Positions 1 to 6,635 of a stretch of 15,805 bases of DNA are shown piece after piece. The notes under the pieces were generated by a model, which made no database searches, was not told the DNA's origin, and saw only the letters and a list, made by a program, of their open reading frames with translations. This stretch comes from Alphaproteobacteria bacterium (lineage in GTDB: Bacteria > Pseudomonadota > Alphaproteobacteria > Rhodobacterales > Rhodobacteraceae). Made by a program: the position numbers and the translations under genes. The stretch is from the NCBI GenBank assembly GCA_030428025.1, contig JAUIBJ010000020.1, positions 1 through 15,805 of the forward strand, given 5' to 3'. Numbering within the stretch: the stretch's first letter is position 1; each line of letters begins with the position of its first letter.

Positions 1-31
1 AGAGCACGCAGGTATCGAGAAGAACCTTCAT
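1..31 (-). CDS. PIN-domain (VapC-like) protein, N-terminal fragment
   Basis: On the minus strand an ATG at 31-29 opens the reading frame MKVLLDTCVL, which then runs off the window. A short beta strand followed by LDT/LDTN with the first acidic residue is the usual start of PIN-domain ribonucleases of the VapC type, where that Asp helps bind the catalytic metal. A GGGGCGGCG purine-rich stretch precedes the ATG. It lies 64 bases downstream of the rRNA methyltransferase gene on the same strand. No antitoxin frame fits in that gap, so if this is a toxin its partner is not in the usual upstream position. Only ten codons are visible, so the family is suggestive and the function is inferred. Confidence 0.5.
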   Translation of the reverse strand, partial: MKVLLDTCVL

Positions 32-95
32 CGCCGCCCCGCGAGGCAGCCTGTGAGGGCTGACGAGCGCGCCCGGCGGATTTGCCGCGAAACGC

Positions 96-1292
96 TCACA
101 GCCGGAAGAACAGCGCCTTGAGATAGGCGGTCTCGGCCAGATGCGCGTGCTGCGGGTGGTCGGGCCCGGCGAACCCGGTGCGGATGAGCGGGCCTGCGCG
201 CCCCGCCCTGCCGATGCCGCGCAATGAGGCCGCCCGGAAACGCGCCAGATCGGCGGCATGCGAGCAGGAGCAGAGCCCCAGGACCCCGCCGTCCGCCACC
301 AGGGGCGCCGCCAGCCGCGCCACCCGCTCATAGGCCCGCAGCCCCGCCTCCAGCGCCTGTTTCGAGGGTGCGAAGGCGGGTGGGTCGCAGATCACCAGAT
401 CGAACCGCGCCCCCTCCTCGGCCAGCGCGGCCAGCGCCTCGAAGGCGTCGGCCTTGCGGGTCTCGAAGCGGTCCGCCACCCCCATCCGCTCGGCCCCGCC
501 GCGGGCCAGCGCCAGCGCGGGCTCCGAGCCGTCCACCGCCAGAGCCCACTCCGCGCCCGCCGCCAGTGCGGCCAGCGAAAACCCCCCGACATGGGAAAAG
601 ACATCCAGTACCCGCGCGCCCGTCGCCAGCCGTGCGGCGAAGGCATGGTTCGGCCGCTGGTCGTAGTAGAGCCCGGTCTTCTGCCCGGCCGTCAGATCGG
701 CCAGATAGGTGGCCCCGGTCATCTGCACCGGCACCGGCGCGTCGGGCGCCCTGCCCGCCAGCACCTCGCTCGCATCGTCGAGCCCCTCCAGCCCGCGCGC
801 GCGGCCCGAGGCGTTCTTCAACACCGTCTGGACGCCCGTCACCTCCAGCAGCGCCGCCACAAGCTCCGGCAAAAGCCGCTCGGCCCAGGCGGCGTTGGGC
901 TGGATCACGGCGATGTCGCCGAAGCGGTCGATCACCACGCCGGGCAGCCCGTCGCCCTCGGCATGGACCAGCCGGTAGAAAGGCGCGTCATAGAGCCGCT
1001 CGCGCAAGGCCAGGGCCGCGCGAAGCCGGGCGGCCAGCCAGGCGCGCCCGATTTCGGCCCCGCTGTCGCGGTCGAGCACGCGCGCCATGATCCGCGACGC
1101 AGGATTGACCGCCACCAGCGCCAGCGGCTCGCGCCCGGCATCCTCCAGAAGCGCCACGGTGCCCGGCACCAGCGCCTTGGTGCGCCGGTCGGTGACCAGT
1201 TCGTTGTCATAGACCCAGGGCGCGCCATGGCGGATAGCGCGGGCATTGGCCTTGGGCTTGAGGCGGATCACGGGCAAGGGGGACGGCATCAT
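96..1292 (-). CDS. rlmI: Class I SAM-dependent rRNA methyltransferase, RlmI/PUA type
   Basis: This 398-residue protein fits the RlmI/YccW family, which methylates a cytosine (m5C1962 in E. coli 23S rRNA) using S-adenosylmethionine. An N-terminal PUA-like RNA-binding part covers about residues 7-75. A central stretch with DGLPGVVIDRFGD is at 114-126. The family signature TAGQKTGLYYDQR is at 201-213, SAM motif I around VLDVFSHVGGF at 228-238, DPPAF at 303-307 and the Cys-containing CSCSH at 341-345. Length is normal for the family. The first of two adjacent ATG codons was chosen because a GGGGG Shine-Dalgarno-like run lies 5 bases upstream. Both sit inside a perfect inverted repeat, listed separately. 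The lipoprotein gene is 38 bases upstream on the same strand. The exact target base in this organism is not proven. Confidence 0.9.
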   Translation of the reverse strand: MMPSPLPVIRLKPKANARAIRHGAPWVYDNELVTDRRTKALVPGTVALLEDAGREPLALVAVNPASRIMARVLDRDSGAEIGRAWLAARLRAALALRERLYDAPFYRLVHAEGDGLPGVVIDRFGDIAVIQPNAAWAERLLPELVAALLEVTGVQTVLKNASGRARGLEGLDDASEVLAGRAPDAPVPVQMTGATYLADLTAGQKTGLYYDQRPNHAFAARLATGARVLDVFSHVGGFSLAALAAGAEWALAVDGSEPALALARGGAERMGVADRFETRKADAFEALAALAEEGARFDLVICDPPAFAPSKQALEAGLRAYERVARLAAPLVADGGVLGLCSCSHAADLARFRAASLRGIGRAGRAGPLIRTGFAGPDHPQHAHLAETAYLKALFFRL

Positions 1293-1304
1293 GCCGTCCC
1301 CCTT
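1276..1304 (-). promoter_or_regulatory. Perfect inverted repeat covering rlmI ribosome-binding site and start codon
   Basis: Bases 1276-1289 and 1291-1304 are perfect reverse complements (14-bp arms, AAGGGGGACGGCAT on one side) around a single base. In the rlmI mRNA this would fold into a very stable GC-rich hairpin that contains both the GGGGG ribosome-binding run and the AUG AUG start. No U-tract follows it, so a simple terminator is less likely. A start-site-occluding hairpin that limits or conditions translation, or an operator for a dimeric protein, is inferred. Confidence 0.6.
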
Positions 1305-1330
1305 AAGCGGTTTCCCTCAGGCGGAAAAGA

Positions 1331-1984
1331 TCAGAGTTGATTGAGCGCGCCCATCAGCCCCAGATTGGCGGCGTGATATCCCTCCGGGCTGGTCAGTTCC
1401 TGCCGGATCACATTGGCCAGATGGTCGGTGATCCGGACCTTCTGGGTCAGCCCGGCCTGTTCGGCCCGCACCGCGGCGCGACCGCCCAGCCCCTTGAAAT
1501 CGGCCTTGACGAATTTCGGCTCGCCCAGCGGCGCGCCCGTCTCGGCATCGCGCAGAAGCATCTTGAACTGCAGCGCGTGCACCCCGCCCGTGGTATAGCG
1601 GGCCTTTTCGGTCAGCGCGTGAAAGCGGGTCACCTCGACATCCAGCACCACCGGCACGCGGCCCGGCTCGACCGCGCGCACGCCCTTCAGCATGGCGGCC
1701 TCGACGATCTTGCGCACCTGCTCATGGCGGTCGCCCGGCGGGTCTTCGCGCCAGACGATATCGCCGCCCGGATAGAAGCGGTTGGCCTCGGACACCTTCA
1801 GGCTGCGCGGCACGGTCACCCGCACCGAACGGACGTCGAAACTGGCCTGTGCGGCCGCGATCCCGTCATCCCGTGTCTCGAGCGGCGCCGGCGCGTTGCG
1901 CGATGCGGTCTCCAGTGGGGCCTGCGCGCATGCAGACAGCGCCAGGGCTCCGGTCAGGGCAGCGATCATTGCGAATTTCGTCAT
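1331..1984 (-). CDS. Putative outer-membrane lipoprotein, Rhodobacteraceae conserved family (possibly DUF6778)
   Basis: This 217-residue protein starts with a lipoprotein signal peptide: basic MTKF, a hydrophobic segment ALTGALAL, and the lipobox LSAC with the lipidated Cys at residue 19. The residue after it is Ala, which favours the outer membrane under the usual +2 rule. The mature part is hydrophilic with a mixed alpha/beta pattern and no transmembrane segment or catalytic motif I recognise. It resembles a conserved lipoprotein family of Rhodobacteraceae, from memory DUF6778, but I could not verify this. The start is well supported by AGGAGG at 1995-1990, 5 bases before the ATG. It is followed 38 bases later by rlmI on the same strand, so the two may be co-transcribed. 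Its function is unknown. Confidence 0.78.
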   Translation of the reverse strand: MTKFAMIAALTGALALSACAQAPLETASRNAPAPLETRDDGIAAAQASFDVRSVRVTVPRSLKVSEANRFYPGGDIVWREDPPGDRHEQVRKIVEAAMLKGVRAVEPGRVPVVLDVEVTRFHALTEKARYTTGGVHALQFKMLLRDAETGAPLGEPKFVKADFKGLGGRAAVRAEQAGLTQKVRITDHLANVIRQELTSPEGYHAANLGLMGALNQL

Positions 1985-2226
1985 CTCGTCCTCCTCTCGG
2001 CACCGCCGGACCGGCCGTTTCTGGTTGTTTTGGGTCCGTGCCAGGCGGGTCTTGCCTGTAATGACATCCGAAACAATGACCGCGAATTACGGCACATTTT
2101 GGACAAAATGCGTGCTTTCCCGGGGCCGTGTGCCGCCGCACGCGGGCCGGCAGGCCGGCAAGCGTGCCCGTCGCGGCGTGATCGGGCGGTTGATCCGCGT
2201 CCGCGCAATCCCGCTGTCGGTTACGC
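1985..2226. other. Intergenic region with lipoprotein upstream control sequence
   Basis: This 242-base gap separates the 91-residue gene from the lipoprotein gene. Its middle (about 2060-2110) is clearly AT-richer than the flanks and probably holds the lipoprotein promoter, though I could not pick a convincing -35/-10 pair. It also contains the 16-base dyad listed separately and a GC-rich GCCGGC repeat near 2147-2160. Confidence 0.45.
2095..2110. promoter_or_regulatory. Palindromic candidate operator upstream of the lipoprotein gene
   Basis: CATTTTG and CAAAATG form perfect 7-bp arms around GA, in an AT-rich patch within otherwise GC-rich DNA. It lies about 111 bases upstream of the lipoprotein ATG. 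The symmetry suits binding of a dimeric regulator. I do not recognise which family, and it does not match the LexA, Fur/Mur or PpsR sites that I know. Confidence 0.35.
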
Positions 2227-2502
2227 CTACCCCCGTTCGCGCGACCGCCAGCCACCGCGGCGGCGGGGTTTGCCGGCCCGTTCCAGCCCCTGCCGAAGCA
2301 CGGCTGTCATAGGGTGGTCGGGAAACTCCCCTTCCTTGCGCGCCAGAAGCGTGCCGATGGCCGCCTGCACCTCCTCGTCCTCGGGCAGGCTCAGCGCCCA
2401 GTCGAGAAAGATCGAGCGGCATTCCCCGTCGGTAATGCCCTCGATGCGATAGGCCTCGCGAATGAGTCCCTTCGGGTCCAGCGGGTCGCGTTCCCTCGTC
2501 AT
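2227..2502 (-). CDS. Conserved small protein co-transcribed with glnE
   Basis: This 91-residue protein begins 4 bases after the glnE stop codon on the same strand, so it is probably translated from the glnE mRNA. The sequence is acidic in the middle and ends in a basic Arg/Gly-rich tail (residues 78-91). The segment DPKGLIREAYRIEG and the following GECRSIFLDWAL read like a compact helical protein. I recall homologues of this type in Rhodobacteraceae without an assigned function. There is no signal peptide, membrane segment or enzyme motif. The GGGAG run directly abuts the ATG, closer than ideal, but no better start fits the conserved-looking N-terminus. A link to nitrogen metabolism is only suggested by position. 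Confidence 0.75.
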   Translation of the reverse strand: MTRERDPLDPKGLIREAYRIEGITDGECRSIFLDWALSLPEDEEVQAAIGTLLARKEGEFPDHPMTAVLRQGLERAGKPRRRGGWRSRERG

Positions 2503-2506
2503 CTCC

Positions 2507-5284
2507 CTACCCTTTCGCCATCAGCGCCGCGTCGATGATCTCGGCGGCCCGGTCGGTGCGCGCACGTAGCTCGGCGCGGATTTCGTCGAGGCTCTCCAGC
2601 CCGGTTTCCCGCAGCAGGAAGGCCGTGGCCCCCTCGCCGAACCCGTCCGGCCCGAGCGGTTTGTCCGACAGCAGGCGCGCCGCCTGCAACAGGGACCAGC
2701 AAAGACCGTAAGCCTGCCCGAGCGCATCCCTTTCCGCGTCATCCAGCCAGCCGATTGCGACACAGGCGTCGAGCCCCGAGGCCACGTCGCGCCCCGGCGC
2801 GGCCGCCATCAGGGAACCTGCCTGCGAGACAAGCTCGATGTCCTGCATTCGGCCGGGGCCGAGTTTGGTGTCCCAGTCGCCGGCCGGATGTTTGGCCTCG
2901 GCTACCCTTCGGCGCATGTCGGCCACCCCTTCCAGCACCCTTTCGCGGCCGCCCTTTTCCCCCAGCAACTCGCGGCGAAAGGCCTCGACATCCCCGGCCA
3001 GATCCTGGGGCCCCGCGATCACCCGCGCCCGAGTCAGCGCCAGATGCTCCCACACCCAGGCCTCGCCCTGCTGATAGGCACGGAACGCCCCCCAGCCGGT
3101 GGCGACCGGCCCCTGATTGCCGGAAGGACGCAGGCGCATGTCGACCTCGTAGAGTCGTCCCTCGGCCATCGGCGCGGTGAGCGCGGTGATCAGCGCCTGC
3201 GTCAGCCGCGCGAAATAGCTTCGCGCCGACAGCGGGCGGCGGCCGTCGGAGGCGTCCTCGCCCGACGCATCGTAGATCACGATCAGGTCGAGATCGGAGG
3301 TGGCGTTGAGCTTGGCCGCCCCCAGAGACCCCATGCCCAGCACCACCGCGCCGCGCCCCGGGGGTGCCCCGTGCTTGCGCGCAAACTGCGTCTCGACCAC
3401 GGGCCAGAGCGCGCCGATCACCGCCTCGGCAAGTTCGGCATATTCCGTACCCGCCTCGTCGGCCCCGATCAGCCCGCGCAGGTGATGCACGCCGATCCGG
3501 AAATGCCATTCCTTGCGCCAGCGCCGGGCGGCGTCGAGCTTGCGCTCGTAGTCGTCCTCGTTTTCAAGCCGCGCAGCCAGTTCCGCCTCCAGCGCCGCCC
3601 GCCCCGGCCAGGGAGCGAAGAAATCGCCGGCGATCACCGCGTCCAAGACGCCCGCGTTGCGCGAGAGATACGCCGCCAGCATCGGCGAGGTGCCGGCGAC
3701 GTCCACCAGCAGATCGACAAGCTGCGGATTGGCCTCGAAGAGAGAAAACACCTGCACCCCCGCCGGCAGCCCGGACAGGAACCCGTCGAAGGCCAGAAGC
3801 GCCTCGTCCGGGTTGGCGGATTTGGCCAGCTTCGACAGGATCTCGGGCCGCAGGCGCTTGAAGATCTCCACCGCGCGGGAGGACCGCAGCGCCGGATAGC
3901 TGGGCCAGCGGGCAATGATCTCGGGGTCGAGATCGGCGGAAGGTTCGGGCGCCGGGGCCGCCGGATCGGGCGCGAAGAACCCCTCGATGCGCTCATGAAC
4001 CTCGGTCAGACGGTCGCGCAGTTCGGCCTTCAGTTCGGCCCGGTCGCGGTCCATGAAGGCGGCGAGCCGGTCGAATTCCGCCGCGCTCGCAGGCAGGCTG
4101 TGGGTCTGGGCGTCGCGCAGCATCTGCAGGCGATGTTCCACCTCGCGGTGAAACCGGTAATGACGGATCAGAAGCTCGGCGGCCTCGTCGGGAACCCAGC
4201 CCTTTTCGGCCAGCCGTCGCAGCCCCTCGACGGTGCCGCGCACCCGCAGGTCGGGGTCGCGCCCGCCGGAGATCAGCTGCTGCGTCTGGGTGAAGAACTC
4301 GATCTCGCGGATGCCGCCGCGCCCGAGCTTCATGTCGTGCCCTTCCAGCGCCAGACGACCGCCCAGCCCCTTGTGCTCGCGGATGCGCAGGCGCATGGCG
4401 TGGGCGTCCTCTATCGCCGCGAAATCCAGATGCTTGCGCCAGACGAATGGCCGGAGCGTGTCGAGAAACCGCGCCCCCGCCTCGATATCACCCGCACAGG
4501 GCCGGGCCTTGATATAGGCCGCGCGTTCCCAGGTGCGGCCCAGGCTTTCGTAATAGGTCTCTGCCGCCGCCATAGCCATGCAGACCGGCGTGACCGCCGG
4601 ATCGGGCCGCAGCCGCAGATCGGTGCGGAAGACATAACCCTCGGCGGTGCGGTCATTGAGCGTAGCACTTATCTTGCGTGTGGCCCGGACAAATGCGCTG
4701 CGGGCCTCGTGATAGGCATCCTTGTCGAAGCGGGTTTCGTCGAAGAGGCAGATCAGGTCGATATCCGAACTGTAGTTGAGCTCGCCCGCCCCCATCTTGC
4801 CCATGGCCAGCACCACCATGCCGGCGGCGCTGTCCAGATCCGCATCGCCCCTGTCGGGCAGCTTGCCGCGACGGAGTTCGACCCCGATGGCCGCGCGCAG
4901 GGCAAGGCCCACCGCGAGATCGGCGAACGCAGTCAGCCGTCCCGTCACCTCCTCCAGCGTCCAGACCCCGGCCAGATCGGCAAGCGCCACCAGCAGCGCC
5001 ACCCGCCGCTTGGCCTGCCGCAGCGCGTCGGCAACCTTGTCGGGTGCCGTTTCGCACAACTCCTTCGCCTGGGTGTCCAGCGCGGCCTCTGGAGCCTCGA
5101 AGGCGGCTTGCAGCCACGCCGCCTCTGTCTCGCACAGCGCGCGCAGATAGGGGCTGCACCCCGCCGCCCCCTCGACAAGCTCGGCCAATTCCGGCGCGAG
5201 ATCGGGAAAGAGGGCGCGCGCCTCGGCCCCCGGATCGGGCTCGAATGGGCGCGGGCAGCGGGTCATGCGGGCGGCGAAGCTCAT
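2507..5284 (-). CDS. glnE: Bifunctional glutamine synthetase adenylyltransferase/deadenylylase
   Basis: GlnE reversibly adenylylates glutamine synthetase in response to PII and glutamine, switching nitrogen assimilation off and on. With the start at 5284 the protein has 925 residues, close to E. coli GlnE (about 946). Two nucleotidyltransferase domains are evident. The N-terminal deadenylylating domain has SSDIDLICLFD with metal-binding Asp174 and Asp176. The C-terminal adenylylating domain has TSDLDLIVIYD with Asp664 and Asp666. Each is preceded by a Gly-rich GKMGAGELN or GSLGAAKLN loop. Helical GlnE-specific regions follow both. The frame is open a further 56 codons upstream, but that would run through the divergent deacylase gene's start region, so MSFAARMTR was chosen. 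No Shine-Dalgarno precedes it and a candidate promoter lies immediately upstream, so the mRNA may be leaderless. Confidence 0.93.
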   Translation of the reverse strand: MSFAARMTRCPRPFEPDPGAEARALFPDLAPELAELVEGAAGCSPYLRALCETEAAWLQAAFEAPEAALDTQAKELCETAPDKVADALRQAKRRVALLVALADLAGVWTLEEVTGRLTAFADLAVGLALRAAIGVELRRGKLPDRGDADLDSAAGMVVLAMGKMGAGELNYSSDIDLICLFDETRFDKDAYHEARSAFVRATRKISATLNDRTAEGYVFRTDLRLRPDPAVTPVCMAMAAAETYYESLGRTWERAAYIKARPCAGDIEAGARFLDTLRPFVWRKHLDFAAIEDAHAMRLRIREHKGLGGRLALEGHDMKLGRGGIREIEFFTQTQQLISGGRDPDLRVRGTVEGLRRLAEKGWVPDEAAELLIRHYRFHREVEHRLQMLRDAQTHSLPASAAEFDRLAAFMDRDRAELKAELRDRLTEVHERIEGFFAPDPAAPAPEPSADLDPEIIARWPSYPALRSSRAVEIFKRLRPEILSKLAKSANPDEALLAFDGFLSGLPAGVQVFSLFEANPQLVDLLVDVAGTSPMLAAYLSRNAGVLDAVIAGDFFAPWPGRAALEAELAARLENEDDYERKLDAARRWRKEWHFRIGVHHLRGLIGADEAGTEYAELAEAVIGALWPVVETQFARKHGAPPGRGAVVLGMGSLGAAKLNATSDLDLIVIYDASGEDASDGRRPLSARSYFARLTQALITALTAPMAEGRLYEVDMRLRPSGNQGPVATGWGAFRAYQQGEAWVWEHLALTRARVIAGPQDLAGDVEAFRRELLGEKGGRERVLEGVADMRRRVAEAKHPAGDWDTKLGPGRMQDIELVSQAGSLMAAAPGRDVASGLDACVAIGWLDDAERDALGQAYGLCWSLLQAARLLSDKPLGPDGFGEGATAFLLRETGLESLDEIRAELRARTDRAAEIIDAALMAKG

Positions 5285-5291
5285 GCCGCCA

Positions 5292-5319
5292 GTGATACAG
5301 CGCCGCCGGGGCTGGTCAA
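5292..5319 (-). promoter_or_regulatory. Candidate sigma-70-type promoter of glnE
   Basis: On the minus strand TTGACC (5319-5314) and TATCAC (5297-5292) are separated by 16 bases, a good match to housekeeping -35 and -10 elements. Transcription would start about 7 bases downstream of the -10, at or next to the glnE ATG at 5284. A weaker rightward pair for the deacylase gene (TGGTCA at 5313 and TACTCG at 5336, spacer 17) overlaps the same DNA, so the two divergent promoters could compete. Confidence 0.45.
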
Positions 5320-5369
5320 TGCCGCGCGGCTGGATTACTCGGGGCGGGTACCGAACGGGAGGTTTCCCC

Positions 5370-5837
5370 ATGTCGAAAAGCCTCAAACGCGTCACCCGCG
5401 CCCTGCATGAGGGCGGCGTGGAAAGCCAGCCGGTGGAGGTGGGCCAGGCCACAACCGCGCAGATGGCGGCCGATCTGGTGGGCTGCGAGGTGGATCAGAT
5501 CGCCAAGTCGATCATGTTCCGGGGCGAGGAGAGCGGCACGGCGTTGCTCTTCATCACCGCCGGCGGCAACCGGGTGGATGCAGGCAAGGCCAGCGCGCTG
5601 GCGGGTGAGCCGCTGGGCAAGGCGGACGCCGCGCTGATCCGGGCGCAGACGGGCTTTGCCATTGGCGGGGTCGCGCCGGTTGGGCACCTGACCCGGCCAC
5701 GCGCCTTCTTTGACCCGCGCCTGAAGGTTTTCGGCAAAGTCTGGGCCGCCGCCGGCACGCCCCGGCATGTGTTTTCCATCGCGCCGGACGATCTTTTGCG
5801 GCTGTCGGGGGCGGAAGAGGGCGATTTCACCGGCTAA
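5370..5837 (+). CDS. ybaK: YbaK/EbsC-type Cys-tRNA(Pro) deacylase
   Basis: YbaK proteins act in the cytoplasm in trans, hydrolysing Cys-tRNA(Pro) made in error by prolyl-tRNA synthetase. The 155-residue product has the family length and pattern. Lys46 in AKSIMF matches the essential Lys of the Haemophilus protein. FITAGGNRVD at about 65-74 and the substrate-loop-like segment IGGVAPVGH at about 101-109 follow. The start at 5370 is supported by GGGAGG 7 bases upstream; a longer frame to 5265 would overlap the glnE start region and lacks this signal. It is transcribed divergently from glnE across an 85-base gap. Confidence in the fold is high; YbaK, ProXp and EbsC subfamilies are difficult to separate by eye. 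Confidence 0.88.
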   Translation: MSKSLKRVTRALHEGGVESQPVEVGQATTAQMAADLVGCEVDQIAKSIMFRGEESGTALLFITAGGNRVDAGKASALAGEPLGKADAALIRAQTGFAIGGVAPVGHLTRPRAFFDPRLKVFGKVWAAAGTPRHVFSIAPDDLLRLSGAEEGDFTG

Positions 5838-6026
5838 GGCGCTGCTGTCTGCAATGCAAAGGGCGTGGCGGTGCGGAAATCCGTGCAAGCCGCTCGATTG
5901 TCGACGCGCGCAGTGGCGATGCGCGGCGCCTTCGGCCCTATTCATGGGGGAAAACGGTGCGGAGGGCCGATTCTGGCGCGATCATTTACCAATTTCCTGA
6001 CATGAAAACAGTGACTTGCCGGACTA

Positions 6027-6045
6027 ATGTAAAAAACATTCACAT
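6027..6045. repeat. Operator-like box 1
   Basis: ATGTAAA, 5 bases, then TTCACAT. It is an inverted repeat with one mismatch (A for G at position 5 of the left arm). It shares 16 of 19 positions with box 2 at 6085, including the identical right part ACATTCACAT. It ends 6 bases upstream of the candidate -35 element, in an AT-rich patch. Confidence 0.55.
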
Positions 6046-6051
6046 ACGCCC

Positions 6052-6080
6052 TTGCAACCAAGCCCAACAGACCCGATCTA
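6052..6080 (+). promoter_or_regulatory. Candidate promoter of the DUF2852 gene
   Basis: TTGCAA at 6052-6057 and GATCTA at 6075-6080 are separated by 17 bases. The -35 match is reasonable (4 of 6) and the -10 is weak. Its position exactly between the two repeated boxes makes it more credible. Transcription would begin near 6087, inside box 2. Confidence 0.35.
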
Positions 6081-6084
6081 GGGC

Positions 6085-6103
6085 ATGTGAAAGACATTCA
6101 CAT
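6085..6103. repeat. Operator-like box 2
   Basis: ATGTGAA, 5 bases (AGACA), then TTCACAT: a perfect inverted repeat with 7-bp arms. It starts exactly 58 bases after the start of box 1. It would cover the transcription start of the candidate promoter, the classic position for repression. The N5 spacing (TGTGA-N7-TCACA) differs by one base from the Crp half-site spacing. Confidence 0.6.
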
Positions 6104-6141
6104 TAGAGACACGACCCTGAGACCCGAAAGGACCCAACCGA

Positions 6142-6567
6142 ATGAACACCCTCGCCTCCCCCAACCACGCAACCGGCTTTACAGGCTGGCTGTCGCGCGC
6201 CGAGGCCTGGCTGGACGACAAGGGCAAAGGCGCCTGGATCGCCGCCATGGTTCTGGCCTTCATCCTGTTCTGGCCGCTGGGCCTGGCCCTGCTCGCCTAC
6301 ATGATCTGGAGCAAGAAAATGACCTGTTCGTCCCATCGCCGCAGCGGTTTTGGCCGCTTCCACGCCTCGCGTCCGACCGGAAACTCGGCCTTCGACGCCT
6401 ACAAGGCCGAAACGCTGGAACGACTGGAGCGCGAACAGGAAAACTTCGAGGCCTTCCTCCAGCGCCTGCGTGATGCACGTGACAAGGCCGAGTTCGACCA
6501 GTTCATGGAAGACCGCGCCCGCGCCGCGCAGAGTGACCGCGACCACGACGCCCCGAAAGAGGCATGA
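6142..6567 (+). CDS. DUF2852 family membrane protein
   Basis: This 141-residue protein has one strongly hydrophobic segment at about residues 31-57 (AAMVLAFILFWPLGLALLAY inside it). A basic linker follows, then a charged helical region from about 84 to 128 that is probably coiled coil (ETLERLEREQENFEAFLQ). This layout, with the FWPLGLA core and the FDAYKAETL...DKAEFDQFM pattern, is characteristic of DUF2852, an alphaproteobacterial family of unknown function. It is likely anchored in the inner membrane with a cytoplasmic coiled coil. AAAGGA about 9 bases upstream supports the start. Its control region carries two matching 19-base boxes, and an 11-bp hairpin follows 11 bases after its stop, so it may form its own regulated unit. 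Confidence 0.85.
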   Translation: MNTLASPNHATGFTGWLSRAEAWLDDKGKGAWIAAMVLAFILFWPLGLALLAYMIWSKKMTCSSHRRSGFGRFHASRPTGNSAFDAYKAETLERLEREQENFEAFLQRLRDARDKAEFDQFMEDRARAAQSDRDHDAPKEA

Positions 6568-6578
6568 ACGCCCCCTGT

Positions 6579-6603
6579 CCGGCCCGGAACCTTTCCGGGC
6601 CGG
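6579..6603 (+). terminator. Strong hairpin after the DUF2852 gene
   Basis: CCGGCCCGGAA and TTCCGGGCCGG form a perfect 11-bp stem with a CCT loop, followed by the weakly T-containing TCCCGTTTCCCC. It lies between the DUF2852 stop and the RDD start, so it could end or attenuate transcription. The poor U-tract keeps the confidence moderate. Confidence 0.5.
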
Positions 6604-6635
6604 TCCCGTTTCCCCTGATGGCCGGCCCCACACCG

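Larger units (their letters stand above)
5838..6141. other. Intergenic region of 304 bases with paired operator-like boxes
   Basis: No convincing gene lies here. The first 160 bases are GC-rich without a clear terminator. From about 5985 the DNA becomes AT-richer and carries two 19-base near-identical inverted-repeat boxes around a candidate promoter, listed separately. The DUF2852 Shine-Dalgarno AAAGGA lies just before the gene, about 9 bases from its ATG. Confidence 0.6.

Noticed and set aside
258..1340. 360-codon rightward open frame opposite rlmI
   Set aside because: Shadow of a clear methyltransferase gene; composition is Arg/Gln/His-rich with no family motif.
2147..2160. GCCGGC-AG-GCCGGC repeat as a terminator
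   Set aside because: Short self-complementary units without a U-tract are expected by chance at this GC content.
2888..5410. 840-codon rightward open frame opposite glnE
   Set aside because: It is the antisense shadow of the GC-rich glnE gene, with no recognisable domain, His/Arg/Gln-rich low-complexity translation and no ribosome-binding site.
5285..5452. 56-codon N-terminal extension of GlnE
   Set aside because: It would overlap the start and ribosome-binding site of the divergent deacylase gene, lies upstream of a plausible promoter, and makes the protein longer than the family.
5767..6000. 77-codon rightward open frame after the deacylase gene
   Set aside because: It mostly overlaps the end of the deacylase gene in another frame, has no Shine-Dalgarno, and its Cys/Trp/Arg-rich translation looks non-coding.
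6027..6103. Repeated boxes as a CRISPR or transposon end
   Set aside because: Only two copies, unequal AT-rich flanks, no cas or transposase gene and no target duplication. A regulatory role fits better.
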